Assembly: GCA_036787815.1 (NCBI GenBank)
Contig: DAIQOP010000019.1
Location: 1 to 24,716, forward strand
Source of the DNA: DATBAK01 sp036787815
GTDB taxonomy: Bacteria > Actinomycetota > Acidimicrobiia > IMCC26256 > PALSA-610
Direction: 5' to 3'
DNA length: 24,716 nucleotides
In this document: piece by piece, positions 7,401 through 12,895 of the stretch
Layout of the letters: each line of letters opens with the position of its first letter
How positions within the stretch are numbered: the stretch's first letter is position 1
Position numbers and translations under genes: made by a program
The notes under the pieces: generated by a model
What the model was told of the DNA's origin: nothing
Seen by the model: only the letters and a program-made list of their open reading frames with translations
Databases searched by the model: none

Positions 7401-7764
7401 CCCGGGCGTGCTCGTGCTCTCGCTGAAGGCCGGCGGCACCGGGCTCAACCTCACCGCCGCGAGCCACGTGGTGCTCTACGACCGCTGGTGGAACCCCGCG
7501 GTCGAAGACCAGGCGCGCGACCGCGCGTGGCGCATCGGCCAGACCCGCACCGTGATCTGCCACCGGCTGATCTGCCCGGGCACCGTCGACGAGCGGGTCG
7601 AGGAGGTCGTGGCCGGCAAGCGGCGCATCGCCGACCTCGTGCTCCCGAAGTCGAGCTCGCTCGCCGACCTCGACAGCGATCAGCTGCGCGTCGCCCTCGG
7701 CATCCGTCCCGACGCGGTTCTCACCGAAGACATCCTCCCGACCGGCGAGGAGGTGCTCACGTGA
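4495..7764 (+). CDS. helZ: SNF2-family helicase, HelZ type
   Basis: A 1089-residue superfamily 2 ATPase. The C-terminal half carries the SNF2 motifs: DMGLGKT at 634-640 (Walker A), DEAQ at 730-733 (motif II), ALTGTP at 756-761 (III), LSLKAGGTG at 975-983 (V) and RAWRIGQ at 1010-1016 (VI). The N-terminal 600 residues are poorly conserved, apart from a stretch near 435-545 that resembles the SNF2-associated domain of bacterial HelZ proteins, including a section ending in GGRWVAVDRADL. These proteins use ATP to translocate on nucleic acid, and their cellular role is not well established. The ATG is preceded by AGGTG about six bases upstream. The stop overlaps the GTG of the next gene as GTGA, so the two are probably co-translated. 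Many actinobacterial HelZ genes sit beside a SWIM zinc-finger gene, which is not seen here. Confidence 0.93.
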   Translation: MTPSSAAPAEIAPWKLDMYVGAEADGDATPEQLAVLEANKVAWRASLARLLREAEEHLASAKTLRGEEREQVVADLDSERRRLAAAWKRLVGVPADADDEHEKGSRNGRAGAREEPEEEPLPPGRVELQVSWEPGRVVVWAAGPGTPLATADEITKMLAAAGAPSTGWTRHASVPVPGLGNAGVANADAFAIPVGEVLGWLVAAGAGEAGDDVAPSVRWLGRVAIWAVELTARGAMVPLLRQRKRGSGTNNESNASYSVRWTPALIEPARLAASVAEMPRALLALDPKVDARALTRSALTGMVDAICRDSARRLEVPAPPPRIRTATDVAEAFLARLDGSAFDSPVRLGGEISARVERWGRSVTGEHARLVVRLDPPDGGDAWRLEVLATGRSGELIPIEQAIVDAGPDRRDLEDEVARLERLLPALMRPGGTRRGQVILSQDEAWELMTSTGSGLLAAGFDVRVPALSRRRPKASLRVFADSVASTSVGANQLADVRWSAVFDDVELTAADIARLAKEARPLIRSGGRWVAVDRADLNEAAEALAERSKKTQLSGGEMLRLALGLEGSTLSGGISLGGTGWAVDLLNAASKLSADTVSVPKGFVGELRSYQAEALGWLGFLDSVGLGGCLALDMGLGKTPTMLAQLLAGAGSGPALVIAPPAVVGNWTAEAHRFTPDLRIVVHHGANRASPDEIAAEVADADVVITTYGTAVRDVDAIAEVEWDRVILDEAQAIKNPANDTSQLLRRIPARTRVALTGTPIENGLGDLWAILDFTNPGLVGTRPQFIAALSRDSESTRVAGEDAMRALNGILVFRRTKMEPEIAAELPDQIDELDHCAMTPEQIGLYQAVLDKLVTGSDVPEGEEPRKGQILAAITALKQICNHPSAYEHDDRPLAGRSGKLARLEEIVDTVYAAGERVLVFTHFAEWGIRLAAHLTTRTGTPVECYHGGLSRTARDALIAQFQATEGPGVLVLSLKAGGTGLNLTAASHVVLYDRWWNPAVEDQARDRAWRIGQTRTVICHRLICPGTVDERVEEVVAGKRRIADLVLPKSSSLADLDSDQLRVALGIRPDAVLTEDILPTGEEVLT

Positions 7765-8060
7765 GTCAGAACCGCCGTCGCAAGGCGCCCGCGGCCGCCC
7801 GTCAGGCTCGCGCCGCGCGGCGCCCGTCGGCACGCGACTTCTGGGGGACCGAGCCCGCGGAGGCCGACGAACCGGTGCTCATCCGCCCCTCCGACGACCC
7901 CACCGCGATGATCCGCTCGCTCGGGCCGCCGCCGCTCCCCGGACGCGAGACGGTCGCCGAGCACTACTTCGTCGCCGTCTACGAGAAGGCGACCGCACTC
8001 GCGACGGCGCTCGCGGCCGCCTCCGGGCTCCTCGACACCAGCGAAGAAGCCGACGACTGA
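7761..8060 (+). CDS. Hypothetical 99-aa protein coupled to helZ
   Basis: It starts at a GTG overlapping the helicase stop (GTGA) and encodes 99 residues. The first 25 are very basic (QNRRRKAPAAARQARAARR), typical of a flexible nucleic-acid-binding tail. The middle contains EPVLIRPSDDPTAMIRSLGPPPLPG. The last third (AEHYFVAVYEKATALATALAAASGLL) looks like a single amphipathic helix, with an acidic end. I do not recognise a family. The tight coupling suggests a subunit or accessory protein of the helicase, perhaps taking the place of the SWIM-domain partner found elsewhere. That is inference from context. Confidence 0.8.
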   Translation: MSQNRRRKAPAAARQARAARRPSARDFWGTEPAEADEPVLIRPSDDPTAMIRSLGPPPLPGRETVAEHYFVAVYEKATALATALAAASGLLDTSEEADD

Positions 8061-8107
8061 CCCACCGGGTCGAGCGGCCGTGCCGGGCTCGCGGGCCGGC
8101 GGAGGGT

Positions 8108-8113
8108 TAGGTT
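8108..8113 (+). promoter_or_regulatory. -10 hexamer of a probable leaderless promoter
   Basis: TAGGTT ends six bases before the GTG of the methyltransferase gene. Transcription would therefore start at or next to the start codon, as in leaderless actinobacterial mRNAs. No ribosome site is visible, which agrees. Confidence 0.55.
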
Positions 8114-8119
8114 CAGGGT

Positions 8120-9001
8120 GTGAGGGGCGAGCCGGGGTGCCCGGCGTGTGGGTCGAGCGACTACCGGCCACTGTTCACCGTGCAGGGCGCGGACTACATC
8201 GCGTGCCATGAGTGCGGCCTCGCCCGGATGGATCCGATGCCGTCGGACACGGATCTGCTCGCGAATTTCGATGCCGGCTACTTCGAGGGCGCGGCCGTGC
8301 CGGGCGGCTACGACGACTACGGCGCCGACGAGGAGCTCCACCGGCGCAACGCCCGCCGGCGGCTCGACCGCATCGCGAGACACCGCGGCGCGCTCACGCC
8401 CCGCTCGCTGCTCGACATCGGGTGCGCGTACGGGTACGCGCTCGACGAGGCGCGTGAGGCGGGCTGGTCGGCGGTCGGCGTCGAGCCGTCTCCGGAGGCC
8501 GCGTTCCACGCTCGGGCCCGCGGCCTGCCCGTCTTCTCCGACGTCGCTGCGGCGACGAGCGCGCATCCCGAGGGCTTCGACGTCGTGTGCCTCTGCCAGG
8601 TGCTCTCGCACGTGCCCGACCCACTCGCCACGGTGACGGGCGCGGTGAAGAGCCTGAAGCCCGGGGGCCTGCTCTTCATCGAGACCTGGCGTCGAGATGC
8701 CTGGCCGGCGCGCGTTGCCGGCCGGCATTGGCACGTGATCGTGCCCCCGACCGTCGTGTGGCTCGAGACCAGCCGCTCGATCCGGAGCCTGCTCGATCGT
8801 GTCGGTCTCGAGGTCGTCGACTGGACCCGCGGTCACAAGACGGTGAGCGCGGGTCTCGTGGCGTCGCTGCTCGGTACGGGACCGTTCCCGGACGCGCTCG
8901 CGGGTGTTGCGCAACGCGTCGGGCGCTCGCGCTGGGCCCGCGCGGGGGTGCGCTACCCGTTCGACGACCTCGTCTGGGTGACCGCCGAAGCCCCCGACTG
9001 A
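8120..9001 (+). CDS. Class I SAM methyltransferase with N-terminal zinc ribbon
   Basis: A 293-residue protein. The N-terminus has two cysteine pairs, C7-P-A-C10 and C29-H-E-C32, a small zinc ribbon. A Rossmann methyltransferase domain follows, with the SAM-binding motif LLDIGCAYG (97-105), VGVEPS (119-124) as the acidic ribose-binding strand, and a later strand around residues 152-160 (EGFDVVCLC). This arrangement is common in methyltransferases of sugar, antibiotic or cell-surface biosynthesis, but the substrate cannot be told from the sequence. The GTG start is supported by the leaderless-type hexamer just upstream and by beginning right before the first zinc pair. It stands alone: the helZ operon ends 59 bases upstream and the amidohydrolase starts 42 bases downstream. 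Confidence 0.87.
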   Translation: MRGEPGCPACGSSDYRPLFTVQGADYIACHECGLARMDPMPSDTDLLANFDAGYFEGAAVPGGYDDYGADEELHRRNARRRLDRIARHRGALTPRSLLDIGCAYGYALDEAREAGWSAVGVEPSPEAAFHARARGLPVFSDVAAATSAHPEGFDVVCLCQVLSHVPDPLATVTGAVKSLKPGGLLFIETWRRDAWPARVAGRHWHVIVPPTVVWLETSRSIRSLLDRVGLEVVDWTRGHKTVSAGLVASLLGTGPFPDALAGVAQRVGRSRWARAGVRYPFDDLVWVTAEAPD

Positions 9002-9043
9002 AGACCAGGAGACGCGCGCGAGACTGGGCGGGGGTGGTCGACG

Positions 9044-10267
9044 ATGCCGTACGTCACTGATCGTCTGGTGCACGACGCCGACGCGCACATCATGGAGACA
9101 CCGACGTGGCTGGCCGACCACGCCGATCCGGATATCCGTGATCGGATCGTGCCGTTGCCGCTCACCAGTGGCAACGAGCTGCGCCAGACCGGCGATCCCG
9201 ACGACCAGCTCCGCGATCTGGACGCCGCGTTCGCGCGCATCGCCGCCCAACACGCGTCGGCGGAGTACCGAGCGGTCGAGGCCGACGAGATCATGCTCCG
9301 CAAGAACTTCGCGGCGACCGGCTCGTTCATCGCCGACGACCGGTCGCGTGCGCTGGACCTGCTCGGGTTCGCGAGCCAGCTCGTGTTCAACACCTTCCAC
9401 AACGGTCGGCTGCACGATTGGGAGCATCGCGGCGACGTCGAGTTCGCGTACGGCGTCGCGCGTGCCCACAACCGCGGGATGGTGGAGTTCTGCGCCGTCG
9501 ATCCGCGGCTGCTGCCCACCTGCTACGTGCCGCTCGTCGACTTCGACCGCGCCGCGTCGATGGCCGACGAGGCGCTCGCGATGGGCGCCGCCGCGCTGCT
9601 CGTCGCGTCGGGCTGCCCGCCCGGGCACTCGCCCAGCCATCGCTCGCTCGATCCGGTATGGGCGCGGGCGCAAGAGGCGGGCGTGCCGATCGTGTTCCAC
9701 GTCGGCGGCACGGGGGAGCTCATCGACCCCGCGTACTTCCACAACGGGCTCCCGATCCCGCCCGACTTCCACGGTGGCGAGGAGAACTTCCGCTCCGTCG
9801 ACTACATGGGGATCCCGCGGCCTCCGGAGCAGACCCTCGCGACGATGATCTTCGACGGCGTGCTCGACCGCTTCCCCGAGCTGCGGATCGGGGTGATCGA
9901 GCAGGGTGCGATCTGGGTGCCGTCGTGGACCCGGCAGATGGAGTCGGCGTTCGAGGCGTTCGTGCGCCACGAGGAACGGCTGCGCGCGCTCGAGCTCCGG
10001 CCGACCGAGTACGTGCAGCGCCAGATCCGGTTCACGCCGTATCCGACCGAAGACGTCGGCTGGATCATCGAGCAATCGGGCCCCGACGTGTGCATGTTCT
10101 CGTCCGACTACCCGCACGTCGAAGGCGGCCGGCGCCCGATCGAGCGCTTCGAGGCGTCGCTCGACGACGCGTCCGACGCCGTGCGGCAGCGCTTCTACTC
10201 CGACAACTTCCTCGACCTCATGGGCCGCGCTGGCCGTCTGCTCGAAGGGAGCGCCGCGTGCTCCTGA
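9044..10267 (+). CDS. Amidohydrolase (amidohydrolase-2 / ACMSD-like family)
   Basis: A 407-residue TIM-barrel metal-dependent hydrolase or decarboxylase. Key sites visible are DADAHIME at 11-18 (N-terminal metal-binding region), VFHVGG with His219, and SSDYPHVEGG with Asp355 and His358 near the C-terminus. The size and these motifs match the PF04909 family, whose members hydrolyse or decarboxylate ring compounds and their breakdown products. The first metal motif reads HxxE rather than HxH, which occurs in part of the family. GGGGGTGG lies about seven bases before the ATG. The gene overlaps the following VOC gene by ten bases, so the pair probably forms an operon, perhaps a small catabolic step on an aromatic or steroid-like compound (inference). 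Confidence 0.9.
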   Translation: MPYVTDRLVHDADAHIMETPTWLADHADPDIRDRIVPLPLTSGNELRQTGDPDDQLRDLDAAFARIAAQHASAEYRAVEADEIMLRKNFAATGSFIADDRSRALDLLGFASQLVFNTFHNGRLHDWEHRGDVEFAYGVARAHNRGMVEFCAVDPRLLPTCYVPLVDFDRAASMADEALAMGAAALLVASGCPPGHSPSHRSLDPVWARAQEAGVPIVFHVGGTGELIDPAYFHNGLPIPPDFHGGEENFRSVDYMGIPRPPEQTLATMIFDGVLDRFPELRIGVIEQGAIWVPSWTRQMESAFEAFVRHEERLRALELRPTEYVQRQIRFTPYPTEDVGWIIEQSGPDVCMFSSDYPHVEGGRRPIERFEASLDDASDAVRQRFYSDNFLDLMGRAGRLLEGSAACS

Positions 10268-10722
10268 ACGGCGTCAACCACGTCGCGATCCTCACCAACG
10301 ACAGCGCGCGCCTGCACAAGTTCTACCTCGAGGTGTTCGACGCGCCGGTGACGAAGGATCTTGCCGCGGGCGAAGACGGCCGGCTGTCGTTCATCGACAT
10401 CGGGCCGACGCACGAGCTGAACGTGTTCGAGATCGAAGGCAACACCGAGGCGCAGCGGCAGACGCCGATGTTCGGACGCGGCCGGATCGACCACATCGGG
10501 TTGCAGGCCGCGTCGATCGAGGCGTTCGACACCATTCGCGAGCGGTTGATCGCGCGGGGCTCCACCGACGGGTTCGTCACCGATTTCGGGCCGATTCTCA
10601 GCCTCTTCTTCGTCGATCCCGACGGGCTCGAGGGCGAGGTGTGCGTCGTGAACCCGGACGCCGTGACCGATGCGTCGAACCCGCCGGGAACCCCCGCCGC
10701 CGGCTACGAACGCGTCACGTGA
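10258..10722 (+). CDS. VOC-family protein (glyoxalase / dioxygenase fold)
   Basis: A 154-residue protein of two beta-alpha-beta-beta-beta modules. Likely metal ligands are the His in NHVAIL (residue 8), the Glu in ELNVFEIEG, the His in DHIGLQ and the Glu in LEGEVCVV. The GTG start lies inside the end of the amidohydrolase gene (ten-base overlap) with GAAGGGAG upstream. VOC proteins include glyoxalases, epimerases, extradiol dioxygenases and resistance proteins, and the particular reaction cannot be assigned. Coupling to an amidohydrolase suggests they act on the same pathway or on successive intermediates. Confidence 0.88.
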   Translation: MLLNGVNHVAILTNDSARLHKFYLEVFDAPVTKDLAAGEDGRLSFIDIGPTHELNVFEIEGNTEAQRQTPMFGRGRIDHIGLQAASIEAFDTIRERLIARGSTDGFVTDFGPILSLFFVDPDGLEGEVCVVNPDAVTDASNPPGTPAAGYERVT

Positions 10723-10757
10723 ACGCCGCGTTCTCGATCTGACCGATCGACGTGGGC

Positions 10758-10829
10758 GAGTCGCTCGGCGACACGGCGCGAGGCGACGTTGCCGGGGTCG
10801 ATGTCGGCGATGAGACGGAGGAGTCCCAC
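10758..10829 (-). pseudogene. GNAT acetyltransferase C-terminal remnant
   Basis: The minus strand encodes RVGLLRLIADIDPGNVASRR followed by VAERL. This matches the typical end of GNAT N-acetyltransferases, where a P-x-N-x-x-S-R-x-x-E-x-L stretch binds acetyl-CoA. The frame has no GNAT-like sequence upstream, because a perfect palindrome interrupts it there, and it runs into unrelated sequence downstream. It therefore looks like a fragment left by deletion or recombination. Identification rests on about 25 residues, so confidence is limited. Confidence 0.4.
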
Positions 10830-10835
10830 ACGCGA

Positions 10836-10859
10836 AAGGCGGTCCCGCGGGACCGCCTT
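10836..10859. terminator. 24-bp perfect palindrome, probable terminator hairpin
   Basis: A perfect self-complementary stretch of 24 bases: AAGGCGGTCCCG at 10836-10847 followed by its exact reverse complement at 10848-10859. It lies 113 bases after the VOC stop and just before the lipoprotein gene. Strong GC hairpins flanked by A and T like this are common actinobacterial terminators. The arms begin AA and end TT, but no long T run follows. An operator or a recombination scar are alternatives. Confidence 0.6.
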
Positions 10860-10868
10860 CGAGCGAGG

Positions 10869-10874
10869 CAACAT
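10869..10874 (+). promoter_or_regulatory. Possible -10 of a leaderless promoter
   Basis: CAACAT ends six bases before the GTG at 10881, the same spacing as before the MTH1187 copies and the alpha/beta hydrolase. It supports that GTG as the lipoprotein start. Confidence 0.35.
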
Positions 10875-10880
10875 GGGAGG

Positions 10881-11312
10881 GTGCTGCGGAAGAAGCAGGT
10901 GCGGTCTTTCCGCACCCTCGCGGAAGCCGTGACGGCGTTCATCTTGAGTGCCGCGGCGTTCGCGGCGTGCTCCTCGGGACGCGCCGTATCTGCGGACCCC
11001 TGCTCGCTGTTGAAGCGGTCTGAGATCGCGTCGGCGATCCACGGACGGGTTGATTCGGGCGAGCGAGTGCAGGCGATCGGCGAGACCGAGCGTCGTATGT
11101 GCTCGTACCGCGTCAGTACTGCGCTCGAGACGGTCACTGTGTACCTCGGGAGCGGCCGACCACAGCACGGATCGGGCACCTCATGGGGCGGTGCGACCGT
11201 CACCCGCGGTAATGCGTACGTTTCGGTGAGCGCGCAGGTTCCGGACCGCGCATTCGCGCGACTGGCGTCAAACCTGGCCAAGCGAGCAGTCGACCGTTCT
11301 GCGACTCAGTAA
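10881..11312 (+). CDS. Small secreted lipoprotein, DUF3558-like
   Basis: 143 residues from the GTG at 10881; a second in-frame GTG at 10899 is possible. A signal peptide ends in the lipobox AFAAC followed by SS, so the mature protein would be lipid-anchored outside the membrane. The mature part begins SADPCSLLKRSEIASAIHG and later has RRMCSYRV. The two cysteines and the P-C-x-L-L-x-x-x-E pattern resemble the DUF3558-type lipoproteins of actinobacteria, whose function is unknown. It follows the palindrome and stands alone on the plus strand. The codons are less GC-biased than in the genes on either side of the 10.8-12.9 kb region. Confidence 0.75.
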   Translation: MLRKKQVRSFRTLAEAVTAFILSAAAFAACSSGRAVSADPCSLLKRSEIASAIHGRVDSGERVQAIGETERRMCSYRVSTALETVTVYLGSGRPQHGSGTSWGGATVTRGNAYVSVSAQVPDRAFARLASNLAKRAVDRSATQ

Positions 11313-11368
11313 CGGACCGCTCCCGACACGGCACGCCGAGCTCCCGGTCGGAGCGGCTCAGTTCGACC

Positions 11369-11545
11369 GAGCCACTGCCCGTGGCCGGGCGGAGCAATAC
11401 TGCGTGGATGCTGTGCGCTTTCTCCATCTCTCCGATCGGTGTGGGTGAATCCGTGAGTGCGGAAGTCGCCGAAGTTGTGCGGCTGGTGCGTGAAAGCGGA
11501 TTGGCCAACGAGACCAACGCGATGTTCACGAAAGTCGGCGAGGGT
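11369..11545 (+). repeat. Direct repeat, copy 1 (promoter plus MTH1187 5' end)
   Basis: About 175 bases, from GAGCCACTG at 11369, matching 12538-12711 downstream. The similarity covers the promoter region, the AATACT hexamer, the start codon and about 43 codons. The two copies bracket the alpha/beta hydrolase gene. Identity by eye is high in blocks, for example cgagaccaacgcgatgttca occurs in both. Confidence 0.8.
11396..11401 (+). promoter_or_regulatory. -10 hexamer of the truncated MTH1187 copy
   Basis: AATACT ends six bases before the ATG at 11408. The same hexamer at the same distance precedes the intact copy at 12574, so the promoter was duplicated with the gene. Confidence 0.5.
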
Positions 11546-11548
11546 TAG
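11408..11548 (+). pseudogene. Truncated MTH1187-family gene
   Basis: The ATG opens a 46-codon frame starting MLCAFSISPIGVGESVSAEV. It is nearly the same as the first 43 residues of the intact gene at 12574, then ends in KVGEG and a TAG. The intact protein continues for another 55 residues from this point (EGEWDDVMALV onward), and nothing similar follows here. The lost half includes most of the family's ferredoxin-like fold, so this copy is probably non-functional, although its promoter looks intact. It probably arose by partial duplication or by a deletion that joined it to the alpha/beta hydrolase region. Confidence 0.7.
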
Positions 11549-11612
11549 CTCCCTCCCGCGAGCCACGCAGAACTGCTGATCCGCGTGCCTCGACGGGCGA
11601 GCGCATCGCGGG

Positions 11613-11618
11613 CAATCT
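11613..11618 (+). promoter_or_regulatory. -10 hexamer of the alpha/beta hydrolase
   Basis: CAATCT ends six bases before the ATG at 11625, within a stretch (GGCAATCTGGGCGGATG) that resembles the start region of the neighbouring MTH1187 copies. A leaderless transcript is likely. Confidence 0.4.
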
Positions 11619-11624
11619 GGGCGG

Positions 11625-12497
11625 ATGTCCGAGACACGCGTGATCGAGTTGGCCGACGGTCGCGATTTGGCGTGGTTGGAGCTTGGAGCATCGGACGGAG
11701 AGCCGGTCTTTGCGTTTCATGGTTCACCTGGGAGCCGGTACGACTTTTCCAATCAGCACGAGGGCGCCGCTGAACGGGGCATTCGTTTGCTGGTGCCGGA
11801 CCGCCCAGGCTTCGGCCACAGCTCGTTTGACTGCAATCGGAGCTTCGCGAGTTGGGCCGACGACGTAGCGCAGCTCTCAGATCGGCTCAGCCTGCAGCGA
11901 TTCGGTGTCTTTGGGGTTTCGAGCGGCGCGCCGAACGCGGCTGCCTGTGCTCGTTGCATCCCGCATCGGCTTACCGGATGCGCGATCGTGAGCGGTCCAG
12001 CGCCGGCCGAAGCCCGCATTCCGGTTGGCGAGATGCAGAGTGCGAACCGGGTCGCGAACCGAATATGCCGCGTCGCTCCGAGCCTCTTGGTCCCATTGAT
12101 TGCGTTCGGTTTACGACGCGGGCGGCGGGAGCCGGAGGAAATGGTCGCCTGGCTCGCGCGGTCTCTACCTCCATCGGATGTCGCCGTGCTCAGCAGGCCG
12201 GCGATTCGGGAGTTGATGGTCCGCAACGCGCGGCGGCCCTTCGCTGCGACGGCGGCACGGGCTTGCGTGCAGGACTTCACCTTGGAGATCCGGCCGTGGG
12301 GATTCGCGCTCGAGGACATCAAGATGCACGTGCACGTTTGGCACGGCGAGGCGGACCGCAACGTGCCGGTCGGCAACGGTGCCTATGTCGCCGCGACTGT
12401 CCACAACGCCACGTTCCACCGCCTCCCCGAGGAAGGGCACGCTTTGTTCCATGACCATTTCGCCGAGCTTCTCGACGGCGTGACGGAGGACTCCTAA
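11625..12497 (+). CDS. Alpha/beta hydrolase
   Basis: A 290-residue alpha/beta-hydrolase-fold protein. The oxyanion-hole motif HGSPGSR is at 32-38. The nucleophile elbow G-V-S-S-G (97-101) gives Ser99, the probable acid is Asp244 in HGEADRNVP, and the catalytic His272 is in EEGHALF. All triad residues are therefore present and the enzyme should be active, but the substrate (ester, epoxide, lactone or other) cannot be told. The base composition is lower than the surroundings (55% GC at 11701-11760 by count), and residue 163 uses the rare leucine codon TTA, which suggests recent acquisition. The gene sits between the truncated and intact MTH1187 copies. Confidence 0.9.
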   Translation: MSETRVIELADGRDLAWLELGASDGEPVFAFHGSPGSRYDFSNQHEGAAERGIRLLVPDRPGFGHSSFDCNRSFASWADDVAQLSDRLSLQRFGVFGVSSGAPNAAACARCIPHRLTGCAIVSGPAPAEARIPVGEMQSANRVANRICRVAPSLLVPLIAFGLRRGRREPEEMVAWLARSLPPSDVAVLSRPAIRELMVRNARRPFAATAARACVQDFTLEIRPWGFALEDIKMHVHVWHGEADRNVPVGNGAYVAATVHNATFHRLPEEGHALFHDHFAELLDGVTEDS

Positions 12498-12537
12498 GAC
12501 GCCTTCACACGGACATGACGCATGCCCAGCACAAACT

Positions 12538-12711
12538 GAGCCACTGTGCGTCAGGAGGGGCAATACTTCGAGCATGCTTTGTGCCTTCTCCATCTCACCC
12601 ATAGGTGTCGGCGAATCCGTGAGCGCGGAGGTGGCTGAGGTCGTCAGAATCGTGCGTGCCAGTGGGCTTCCGTCCGAGACCAACGCGATGTTCACCAACG
12701 TCGAGGGTGAG
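12538..12711 (+). repeat. Direct repeat, copy 2 (intact MTH1187 promoter and 5' end)
   Basis: Partner of the repeat at 11369-11545. It begins at the shared GAGCCACTG and includes the AATACT hexamer and the first third of the intact MTH1187-family gene. Confidence 0.8.
12562..12567 (+). promoter_or_regulatory. -10 hexamer of the intact MTH1187 gene
   Basis: AATACT ends six bases before the ATG at 12574. It is conserved with the truncated copy at the same spacing, which is mild evidence of real function. Confidence 0.5.
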
Positions 12712-12870
12712 TGGGACGACGTGATGGCGCTCGTTCGCGCGTGCACGATGAAGGTCGCGGAGACCGCGCCGCGCGTGAGCGTGGTGATCAAGATCGACCT
12801 TCGCTCCGGTGTGACCGACGGCCTGCGGCACAAGGTCGAGGCGATCGAGACCCGGCTGCGCGAGTCGTAA
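12574..12870 (+). CDS. MTH1187-family thiamine-binding-type protein
   Basis: A 98-residue protein. The N-terminal FSISPIGVGESVSAEV, the central TNAMFTNVEGEWDDVM and the C-terminal PRVSVVIKIDLR are the hallmarks of the MTH1187/YkoF-like family (formerly DUF77), small ferredoxin-like proteins that form oligomers. Some members bind thiamine or a related pyrimidine. The length fits the family, so this is the complete copy. It starts at the ATG next to the conserved AATACT hexamer. It converges with the oxygenase-like gene, whose stop lies 25 bases away. No thiamine genes are nearby, so its ligand is uncertain. Confidence 0.88.
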   Translation: MLCAFSISPIGVGESVSAEVAEVVRIVRASGLPSETNAMFTNVEGEWDDVMALVRACTMKVAETAPRVSVVIKIDLRSGVTDGLRHKVEAIETRLRES

Positions 12871-12895
12871 TCGTGCCGCCGGGTCGGCGACCGGT

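Noticed and set aside
4243..7833. Very long minus-strand frame opposite the helicase
   Set aside because: GC-rich DNA leaves antisense frames open. The plus strand has all the SNF2 motifs and this frame shows no recognisable domain.
12878..12893. Hairpin between the converging MTH1187 and oxygenase-like genes
   Set aside because: The stem is imperfect and short with no T tract; too weak to list as a terminator.
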